A stretch of 5,261 nt of DNA, taken from assembly GCA_029260415.1 (NCBI GenBank), contig JAJDDH010000409.1, positions 1 through 5,261 of the forward strand, read 5' to 3'. Positions within the stretch are counted from its first letter, which is position 1, and each line of letters starts with the position of its first letter. The notes under the pieces were generated by a model. The model made no database searches. It was not told the origin of the DNA and was given only the letters and a program-made list of their open reading frames with translations. The position numbers were made by a program, and so were the translations under genes. Shown here piece by piece: positions 1 through 4,625 of this stretch. This DNA is from Phycisphaerales bacterium (GTDB taxonomy: Bacteria > Planctomycetota > Phycisphaerae > Phycisphaerales > UBA1924).

Positions 1-1
1 G

Positions 2-1210
2 GTCGCCCTGGGAGCCTGCGATGAGACGCCCGCCGCTGCCGAGACCACGCCAGAGACCACCCCCGAGGTCGCCTCCGACACGACGACCGAGCCCAGCACC
101 CAGCCAGCCTCCGAGCCCGAGGCTCTGAAGGACGATCTGGCCCCCGCGGACCCGCCCGAGGCGAGTGAGCCCGAGCGCGACGCCGATCAGCTCGCCGAGG
201 ACGCGCTGGACCGTCCCAAGCTGTCGCGGGTGATCCGCAAGTTCATGCTCGAGGCCGAGGGGCTCGAGCCGCTGATGGAGACCCAGGCGACGCGTGAGTT
301 CCTGGCGGAGGTCCCCGAGCTGCCCGAGATCCAGCCCCGCCGGGTCTTCGTGCGTCAGGGCGCGGTTCCCGACGGGATCAGCGAGGCCGAGTTCCACATG
401 CTGCCCGAGGAGATCAAGAACCAGCTCGTCGCGCAGGAAATCGGCATGACGAAGTACTACCAGACGATCTACGGGTCGCCCCTGGCGTACGCGCGCCCGC
501 TGGACATCGCCGCGAAGGCCGCGGCGTGGGACACGTTCGACGAGAAGAAGATCTTCGACTTCGGGTACGGGCAGATCGGGCAGCTGCGCCTGCTGGCCCA
601 GTGCGGCGCCAACGTGACGGGCATCGAGGCCTCCTCCATGCTCTCGGCCATGTACACCCTGCCCGACGACACTGGCGAGATCACGGGCGGTTCGGGCGCC
701 ACCGGATCCCTGAGTCTCTACCAGGGCTACTGGCCCGCGGGCCAGTTCGCGCGTGAGAACGTCGGGTCCGGCTACGACCTGATCATGTCGCGCAACGTGC
801 TCCGCAAAGGCCCGATGGACCTCCAGAACCCGGACGTGCGCCCCGACCTGCGCGTCCGCCTCCGCGTCACCCACGAGATGTTCCTCGCCCGCATGAACCG
901 GGCGCTCGAGACGGGCGGGTTCGCGATCATCTACAACATCGGCGGCGCCGGCCCCGAGCTCTGGGACCAGTTCCCCGCCTCCGACTTCACCTGCCCCTTC
1001 ACCCGCGAGCAGTGGGAGAACGCCGGGTTCGAGCTCATCGCCGACAACGAGTCCGACGACGAGACCGCCCGCCAGATCGGCAAGGCCCTCTTCCTCGACC
1101 GGGGGCAGGGCGGGATCAGCCTCGAGACCAACCTCTACGCCCGGTACTCGCTCGCCCGAAAGGTCCGCGACGCGGACATCCCGGGCGCCGTGGGCGGCGC
1201 CGACGACTAA
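2..1210 (+). CDS. Probable lipoprotein with class I SAM-methyltransferase-like domain (5' end outside window)
   Basis: The frame is open from the first bases, so the true start lies upstream; a GTG at 230 is only an internal codon. The first visible residues, V-A-L-G-A-C (Cys at 17-19), look like the end of a lipoprotein signal peptide with a lipobox. About 60 residues rich in Thr, Pro, Glu and Ala follow, like a surface tether. The folded part contains D-F-G-Y-G-Q-I-G (557-580), then a Leu-rich helix and G-A-N-V-T-G-I-E with an acidic residue at 626-628. This is the layout of motifs I and II of class I SAM-dependent methyltransferases. A later strand, Y-D-L-I-M-S-R-N-V-L (773-802), resembles the family's fourth strand. 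402 residues are visible. The substrate is unknown. Catalysis is unproven: SAM is cytoplasmic, so the domain may be a non-enzymatic relative if the export reading is right. A cytoplasmic enzyme with a disordered N-terminus is the alternative. Confidence 0.72.
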   Translation, partial: VALGACDETPAAAETTPETTPEVASDTTTEPSTQPASEPEALKDDLAPADPPEASEPERDADQLAEDALDRPKLSRVIRKFMLEAEGLEPLMETQATREFLAEVPELPEIQPRRVFVRQGAVPDGISEAEFHMLPEEIKNQLVAQEIGMTKYYQTIYGSPLAYARPLDIAAKAAAWDTFDEKKIFDFGYGQIGQLRLLAQCGANVTGIEASSMLSAMYTLPDDTGEITGGSGATGSLSLYQGYWPAGQFARENVGSGYDLIMSRNVLRKGPMDLQNPDVRPDLRVRLRVTHEMFLARMNRALETGGFAIIYNIGGAGPELWDQFPASDFTCPFTREQWENAGFELIADNESDDETARQIGKALFLDRGQGGISLETNLYARYSLARKVRDADIPGAVGGADD

Positions 1211-1232
1211 CACGCTCACGCACGGGCGCCGC
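1194..1232. repeat. Inverted repeat bracketing the stop codon of the lipoprotein gene
   Basis: Perfect 8-base arms GCGGCGCC (1194-1201) and GGCGCCGC (1225-1232) are separated by 23 bases that contain the TAA stop at 1208-1210. No T-run follows, so it is not a textbook intrinsic terminator. In DNA this GC-rich, such arms can occur by chance. Confidence 0.4.
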
Positions 1233-1235
1233 GGG

Positions 1236-1241
1236 TACGAT
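1236..1241 (+). promoter_or_regulatory. Possible -10 box of a leaderless promoter for the 272-aa membrane protein gene
   Basis: TACGAT fits the TAnnnT form of a -10 element and ends 8 bases before the ATG at 1250, so transcription would begin at or within a few bases of the start codon. There is no purine-rich Shine-Dalgarno in the bases between. No convincing -35 hexamer is visible. The box lies at the centre of an imperfect inverted repeat (CGCCG 1227-1231, CGGCG 1245-1249, with GGG and CCC inside). Confidence 0.4.
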
Positions 1242-1249
1242 CCCCGGCG

Positions 1250-2068
1250 ATGAGCGCCAACGCCCCGGAACCGGACCACGAGCCCCGCTGGCTGCCCGAG
1301 CACGCCGCCTCGTTCCCCGCGCGTCTCTGGCGGTGCGCCACCCTGACGCCCCGCCTCTGGCGCCCGCAGCGGTTGTGGCGCCGAATCGATCGCGCCACGC
1401 CCGTGTCCATCTCCGCGCTGTGTGGATTCCTGCTGGTTGTGGTGATCGCCCGCCTGCTCATGGGCGGCGCGGGCGCGCTCGACATCATCGCCTTCACGAT
1501 CAGCCCCCCCTCGCCCGGCTGGGGCGCCGACGACGCGGCCATCGCCCGCGAGGTCGCCTTCCCCGCCTTCGCGAGCAAGACGGGCAACGACGGCGTCCTC
1601 GACCCCGCCTGGCTCGCAGGCCCCCTCGCGGGGCACACCGTCTTCATGCTCCTGCTGCTGGGTCTCGCCAAGGACCGGCGCAAGGCGGGCGTGAGCGCGC
1701 CGCATGTCCTCCGCGCCTGGATCTACGGCCTCGCCTGGCTCGTCGCGCTGTTTCTCTTCTGCGCTCTGGCGGGCGCGATCGACGCCTTCGCCTACGCCCG
1801 CTGGGTCTACAGCGATTTCGAGAAGGACCGCGACACCCTCGAGACCGTCGCCCGGGGCCTCGTCCACGCCACCGAGTCGCCGATCCTGCTGGCGGTCATC
1901 GCCGTCTGGATCCTGCTCTGGTGGCGCGGCGCCATCGTCACCGCCTGGCGCGTTCCCCGCGGGCAGGCGGGCTGGCTGCTGCTCTCGCTCGTCGCGCTGG
2001 TCGTCGGCGCCGGCGCGGTCATGCTCACCGATCACATCCACACCCTCCGCGTCATCGCCGCGGGCTGA
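1250..2068 (+). CDS. Multi-pass inner-membrane protein of unknown function, 272 aa
   Basis: I do not recognise a named family. The N-terminal 50 residues are hydrophilic and basic and carry three copies of R-L-W-R (residues 25-28, 35-38 and 41-44), suggesting an interfacial basic region facing the cytoplasm. About five hydrophobic segments follow, near residues 53-72, 121-140, 156-179, 210-226 and 240-260. A polar stretch (about 83-118, with D-D and several acidic residues) separates the first two, and an acidic stretch (about 188-210) lies between the third and fourth. No catalytic motif, transporter signature or metal-binding cluster is evident. The ATG at 1250 is chosen because it lies just downstream of a TAnnnT box and 39 bases after the previous stop; there is no Shine-Dalgarno. 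Codon third positions are strongly GC, as in the neighbours, which supports real coding. It precedes glyA by 74 bases, but glyA appears to have its own promoter. Confidence 0.78.
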   Translation: MSANAPEPDHEPRWLPEHAASFPARLWRCATLTPRLWRPQRLWRRIDRATPVSISALCGFLLVVVIARLLMGGAGALDIIAFTISPPSPGWGADDAAIAREVAFPAFASKTGNDGVLDPAWLAGPLAGHTVFMLLLLGLAKDRRKAGVSAPHVLRAWIYGLAWLVALFLFCALAGAIDAFAYARWVYSDFEKDRDTLETVARGLVHATESPILLAVIAVWILLWWRGAIVTAWRVPRGQAGWLLLSLVALVVGAGAVMLTDHIHTLRVIAAG

Positions 2069-2081
2069 GGCGCCGCCCGCG
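2059..2081. repeat. Hairpin-forming inverted repeat over the stop codon of the 272-aa membrane protein gene
   Basis: Perfect 7-base arms CGCGGGC (2059-2065) and GCCCGCG (2075-2081) enclose a 9-base loop that begins with the TGA stop (2066-2068). No T-tract follows. It may protect the mRNA 3' end or be a chance product of high GC. Confidence 0.4.
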
Positions 2082-2107
2082 CCGGATCGCGCTCGCCGCG
2101 GGGACAC

Positions 2108-2136
2108 GGACCGATCCGGTCCCGACGCTCTACACT
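2108..2136 (+). promoter_or_regulatory. Possible leaderless promoter of glyA with a palindrome at the -35 position
   Basis: TACACT (2131-2136) fits TAnnnT and is followed by six C residues and then the ATG at 2143. That is the spacing expected if the transcript starts on the A of the start codon. No Shine-Dalgarno is possible in the C-run. Seventeen bases upstream, where a -35 hexamer would sit, is the perfect inverted repeat GGACCG-ATC-CGGTCC (2108-2122), not a TTGACA-like hexamer. It could be an operator, but this is inferred from position alone. Confidence 0.45.
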
Positions 2137-2142
2137 CCCCCC

Positions 2143-3456
2143 ATGAGCAACAGCCCCGAGATGGACACCCTCCGCGCCGCCGACCCCGAGCTTGCCGAGC
2201 TGATCGCCCTCGAGAGCGAGCGTCAGGAGAGCACGATCGAGCTGATCGCCAGCGAGAACCACGCCTCGCCCGCGGTCATGGCCGCGGCGGGCTCCGTGCT
2301 CACCAACAAGTACGCCGAGGGCTACCCCGGGCGGCGCTACTACGGCGGCTGCGTTCACCACGACGCGATCGAGCAGCTCGCTCGCGACCGGGCCAAGCAG
2401 CTCTTCGGGTGCACGTTCGCCAACGTCCAGCCCCACTCGGGCGCGCAGGCGAACATGGCCGTGTTCATGGCGACCATGCAGCCGGGCGACACCTTCGCCT
2501 CGCTCATCCTCAAGGACGGCGGGCATCTGTCTCACGGCATGAAGCTCAACTTCTCGGGCACGTTCTTCAACCCCGTCCACTACGCGCTGCACTACGACAA
2601 GGCCCACCCCGAGCACGAGCGCATCGACTACGACTCCGTCCGCGCCGTCTGCCAGAAGCACAAGCCCAAGGCCCTGCTCTGCGGGTACTCCGCGTATCCG
2701 CGCGTGATCGACTTCGCCAAGTTCCGCGAGATCGCCGACGAAGTGGGGGCGCTGCTCATCGCGGACATCGCGCACATCGCGGGGCTGGTCGCCGCGGGCG
2801 AGCACCCGAGCCCCTTCCCGCACGCGCACGTCGTGACGACCACGACACACAAGTCCCTCCGCGGCCCGCGCGGCGGGCTCATCATGACCAACGACGAGGA
2901 CCTGAACAAGGCCATCAACCGCGCCCTGTTCCCGGGCGTCCAGGGCGGGCCGCTGATGCACATCATCGCCGCCAAGGGCGTCGCGTTCGGCGAGGCCCTC
3001 AGGCCCGACTTCAAGCTCTACCAGCAGCAGGTCGTCCGCAACGCCCAGGCCCTGGCCGCGGCCCTGACCGGGCACGGGTACCGCATCACCTCGGGCGGCA
3101 CCGACAACCATCTCATGCTCGTGGACCTGACCGGGCGCGACGCGAGCCTCACGGGCAAGGACGCGGAGGCCTGGCTCGAGCGGGCCGGCATCATCACCAA
3201 CAAGAACGGCGTCCCCGACGACCCCCGCCCGCCCATGACCACCTCGGGCCTGCGCCTGGGCTCGCCCGCGACGACGACCCGGGGGTTCAAGGAGGGCGAG
3301 ATGACGCGGATTGCCGCGTGGATCGACCGCGTGCTCAGCGCCGGGCTCAAGGGCGAGGGCGAACTGGGCGAGGCCGCGGACCAGGTCCGCGCCGAGGTCC
3401 GCGAGCTGTGCGCCCGCTTCCCGCTGCCCTGCGCCGAGGCCCGGTGCCACGCCTGA
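2143..3456 (+). CDS. glyA: Serine hydroxymethyltransferase
   Basis: GlyA is a cytoplasmic PLP enzyme that interconverts serine and glycine with tetrahydrofolate, supplying methylene-THF. The 437-aa product is close to the usual 415-430 aa and aligns along its length with E. coli GlyA as I recall it, with a constant offset of 8 residues from the PLP aspartate onward. Visible signatures include I-E-L-I-A-S-E-N (32-39), K-Y-A-E-G-Y-P-G-R-R-Y-Y-G-G (56-69, with E59), G-G-H-L-S-H-G (126-132, with the PLP-stacking H128), D208 and H211 of the D-x-A-H-x-A-G strand, and T-T-T-T-H-K with Schiff-base K237 (2851-2853). S-G-L-R-L-G supplies the carboxylate-binding R371. Residue 125 is Asp where bacterial enzymes usually have His; eukaryotic SHMTs also have Asp there. 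The frame is open far upstream to 1012, but homology begins just after the ATG at 2143, which also follows the TACACT box. It is convergent with the 191-aa membrane protein gene. Confidence 0.98.
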   Translation: MSNSPEMDTLRAADPELAELIALESERQESTIELIASENHASPAVMAAAGSVLTNKYAEGYPGRRYYGGCVHHDAIEQLARDRAKQLFGCTFANVQPHSGAQANMAVFMATMQPGDTFASLILKDGGHLSHGMKLNFSGTFFNPVHYALHYDKAHPEHERIDYDSVRAVCQKHKPKALLCGYSAYPRVIDFAKFREIADEVGALLIADIAHIAGLVAAGEHPSPFPHAHVVTTTTHKSLRGPRGGLIMTNDEDLNKAINRALFPGVQGGPLMHIIAAKGVAFGEALRPDFKLYQQQVVRNAQALAAALTGHGYRITSGGTDNHLMLVDLTGRDASLTGKDAEAWLERAGIITNKNGVPDDPRPPMTTSGLRLGSPATTTRGFKEGEMTRIAAWIDRVLSAGLKGEGELGEAADQVRAEVRELCARFPLPCAEARCHA

Positions 3457-3473
3457 CCCGAGGGGCGGGCGTG
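3448..3473 (+). repeat. Hairpin over the glyA stop codon
   Basis: CACGCCTG (3448-3455) can pair with CGGGCGTG (3466-3473): eight pairs including one G-U. The loop region contains a further CC/GG pairing, and the TGA stop (3454-3456) lies inside. No T-run follows directly, so termination by this hairpin alone is doubtful. Plus-strand transcription may instead stop at the next hairpin (3493-3519). Confidence 0.4.
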
Positions 3474-3482
3474 CTCTGAGCC

Positions 3483-3519
3483 AATAAAGAAACACGGCTG
3501 CCCTGTCGGGTCAGCCGTG
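3483..3519 (-). terminator. Rho-independent terminator of the 191-aa membrane protein gene
   Basis: The arms CACGGCTG (3493-3500) and CAGCCGTG (3512-3519) are perfect 8-base complements, extended by CCC/GGG inside with a single bulged T and a four-base loop. Read on the minus strand, the stem is followed at once by TTTCTTTATT (complement of 3483-3492), a good U-tract in otherwise GC-rich DNA. The stem begins 26 bases after the TAA stop. The plus-strand side lacks a U-tract, so it is directional, though the stem might also help stop glyA transcripts. Confidence 0.85.
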
Positions 3520-3545
3520 CCACCGATTGATTGTGATGCGGGCGC

Positions 3546-4121
3546 TTACGGCGTGGGCAGCGCGTCGGCCACCTCGGGCCAGAACGCCGCGAAGATGCCC
3601 GCGGTGAGCAGCGCAAAGACCAGGCCGTCGAGCAGCTGCATGAACACGGCCCGCCAGGTCTTCATCATGAAGATGCTCCCGCCGATGCAGCCCAGCATGT
3701 AGCCCAGCACGCCCGCGGTCGAGACGACCCGGAACACGGTCATGTACTCCGCCCCGGGCGCGAGCGCCAGCCCCGCGATGTACGCGATCACGACCGTGAT
3801 CACGAAGAACTCGACGAAGATCGTGCCCAGACTCGCAGGGAAGCTCGGCGCCTTGTTGGGGATGGTCAGCATCCCCCACGGGCCCGCCTTCCACCGCTCT
3901 TTGAAGTCATCGGACTTCATGTCGTCCTTGTTATGGCAGTTCGGGAAGTAGTACGACCCCGCGTCCAGGCCCTTGACCGCCCCGCCCACGGCGTTCTCGT
4001 CGGGAAGCACCTTCATGTCCGCCTTGTGGTGGGGCAGCGCCATCCACGCGATCGAGCTGGCGAGAAAGACCGCCACCGTCGCGATCACGATCGGCAGCCA
4101 GAGATCCATCAGCATGTCCAT
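3546..4121 (-). CDS. Conserved four-helix membrane protein of unknown function, 191 aa
   Basis: The product has a hydrophobic helix near residues 6-28, a soluble segment of about 70 residues, then three more helices near 98-121, 128-152 and 161-180. The soluble part has A-L-P-H-H-K-A-D (28-35) followed by L-P-D-E (39-42), then Y-F-P-N-C-H-N-K-D (58-66) and G-P-W-G (80-83). I remember a widespread uncharacterised bacterial family with the same L-P-x-H-K-x-D-x-x-x-[LI]-P-D-E pattern, loop and helix layout, and length near 180-190 aa, but know no function for it. The frame stays open up to 4250, but the ATG at 4121 is preferred: it has AAGGA six bases upstream, and the extra upstream residues are Pro/Arg/Gly-rich with no membrane-protein character. 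The gene stands alone, divergent from the 60-aa protein gene and closed by its own terminator. The paired His and Cys-His in the loop could bind metal, which is speculative. Confidence 0.88.
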   Translation of the reverse strand: MDMLMDLWLPIVIATVAVFLASSIAWMALPHHKADMKVLPDENAVGGAVKGLDAGSYYFPNCHNKDDMKSDDFKERWKAGPWGMLTIPNKAPSFPASLGTIFVEFFVITVVIAYIAGLALAPGAEYMTVFRVVSTAGVLGYMLGCIGGSIFMMKTWRAVFMQLLDGLVFALLTAGIFAAFWPEVADALPTP

Positions 4122-4127
4122 CGGTTG

Positions 4128-4132
4128 TCCTT
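4128..4132 (-). promoter_or_regulatory. Ribosome binding site that sets the start of the 191-aa membrane protein
   Basis: On the minus strand, AAGGA lies six bases before the ATG at 4121, within a GAAAGGA run. It favours this ATG over the upstream in-frame start at 4250. Confidence 0.8.
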
Positions 4133-4133
4133 T

Positions 4134-4168
4134 CGATGTCGGGGAACCCCGTACACGCACCGACATCG
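4134..4168. repeat. Perfect 9-bp inverted repeat upstream of the 191-aa membrane protein gene
   Basis: CGATGTCGG (4134-4142) and CCGACATCG (4160-4168) are exact reverse complements separated by 17 bases. The near arm directly abuts the purine run that forms the ribosome binding site. It could be a regulator's operator or a hairpin in the mRNA leader that influences access to the ribosome binding site. Nothing in the window identifies a cognate regulator. Confidence 0.5.
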
Positions 4169-4297
4169 GCTCAGGGCGGTCCCAAACGCCAGCGGGCGCG
4201 GGCACGCCCGGGCAGCCCGAGGGCGTTGGGCGCGGGGCGATCCCGCCCATTCTCGGGCGTTTTCAGCCGGTTCTCACGCCGATCTCGAGCGGTTGCA

Positions 4298-4314
4298 GGG
4301 GCTGTGCCAGCCCC
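4298..4314. repeat. Tight GC hairpin in the divergent intergenic region
   Basis: GGGGCTG (4298-4304) and CAGCCCC (4308-4314) are perfect complements with a three-base loop. It lies 104 bases before the 60-aa gene's ATG and lacks a T-run on either strand. It may be leader structure for the 60-aa gene or chance. Confidence 0.35.
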
Positions 4315-4406
4315 GATCGCGCCCCCGCGGCGGGTTTCCCTCAGCCGCGTGGCGCCCCGCCAGCGCCGTGGCATGGTTGGGGTGCAGCCATCCAATCAAA
4401 GAAGAG

Positions 4407-4412
4407 AAGGAG
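4407..4412 (+). promoter_or_regulatory. Ribosome binding site of the 60-aa protein gene
   Basis: AAGGAG lies six bases before the ATG at 4419, within a long purine run (4398-4416). It is the strongest Shine-Dalgarno match in the window and the main reason to accept the short gene downstream. Confidence 0.8.
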
Positions 4413-4418
4413 AGAGCC

Positions 4419-4601
4419 ATGAAGACCCACAAGGCAGTGTCACTGCTGACGTTCAGCCCGCCCCCGTTCGCCAGGCCCGCGACCCACGCCTGGACGGGTC
4501 CCTGCAAGTCCGCGCGATGCCACGCCCTGCGGGACTTCATCGTCCTCGGGCTCGTCAGCGCCGCGATCGCCTACTCGTGCGTCGGGCTGGGGATTCTCTG
4601 A
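4419..4601 (+). CDS. Small single-helix membrane protein, 60 aa, unknown function
   Basis: I do not recognise this protein. It starts M-K-T-H-K-A-V-S-L-L, continues through a Pro/Ala-rich stretch (13-25) and a short segment with C29-K-S-A-R-C34-H35, and ends in a hydrophobic helix (about 39-60, including C54) that runs to the C-terminus. This suggests a tail-anchored inner-membrane protein with the N-terminus inside. Coding support comes from AAGGAG six bases before the ATG and from codon third positions: only five of 60 sense codons end in A or T. A longer frame open upstream crosses the intergenic region but has no such start signal. The C-x4-C-H spacing matches an atypical haem-attachment motif known in some multihaem cytochromes, but attachment needs an exported segment, so this is doubtful. 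It is divergent from the 191-aa membrane protein gene, and its stop is 24 bases from the end of clpP. Confidence 0.65.
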   Translation: MKTHKAVSLLTFSPPPFARPATHAWTGPCKSARCHALRDFIVLGLVSAAIAYSCVGLGIL

Positions 4602-4625
4602 TTCGCCTCGATCCGGGGGACGGGC

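Larger units (their letters stand above)
4122..4418. other. Divergent intergenic region, 297 bp
   Basis: This separates the minus-strand 191-aa membrane protein gene from the plus-strand 60-aa gene and should hold both promoters. It contains the 9-bp inverted repeat near the left gene, a tight GC hairpin at 4298-4314, and purine-rich leader sequence before 4419. I could not identify convincing -35/-10 pairs in either direction. Long frames crossing it on both strands encode Pro/Arg/Gly-rich sequence typical of GC-rich non-coding DNA. No tRNA or known riboswitch was recognised. Confidence 0.6.

Noticed and set aside
230..232. GTG at 230 as the start of the methyltransferase-like protein
   Set aside because: The frame is open to the left edge, with a lipobox-like Cys and a tether before it, and no ribosome binding site precedes the GTG.
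1012..2142. An in-frame extension of glyA upstream to 1012, giving an 814-aa product
   Set aside because: The upstream residues are Arg/Pro-rich and overlap two better-supported genes in another frame; GlyA homology begins just after the ATG at 2143.
1704..3479. A 591-codon plus-strand frame overlapping the 272-aa membrane protein gene and glyA
   Set aside because: Arg/Ala/Pro/Ser-rich out-of-frame shadow of both genes, with no start signal or recognisable domain.
2032..3495. A 487-codon open frame on the minus strand opposite glyA
   Set aside because: It is fully antisense to an unmistakable GlyA; its sequence is Gly/Ala/Val/Arg-rich with no family resemblance, and long antisense frames are expected in DNA this GC-rich.
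4122..4250. A longer N-terminus for the 191-aa membrane protein, starting at 4250
   Set aside because: The extra 43 residues are Pro/Gly/Arg-rich and run across the 9-bp inverted repeat; the AAGGA site points to the ATG at 4121.
4503..4523. C-x4-C-H in the 60-aa protein as a c-type haem site
   Set aside because: The N-terminus lacks an export signal and the only helix is C-terminal, so the motif is probably cytoplasmic; kept only as a possible metal-binding idea.
4274..4540. An 88-codon minus-strand frame overlapping the 60-aa gene
   Set aside because: No ribosome binding site and no domain character; it conflicts with the plus-strand gene, which has a strong Shine-Dalgarno and GC-rich third positions.
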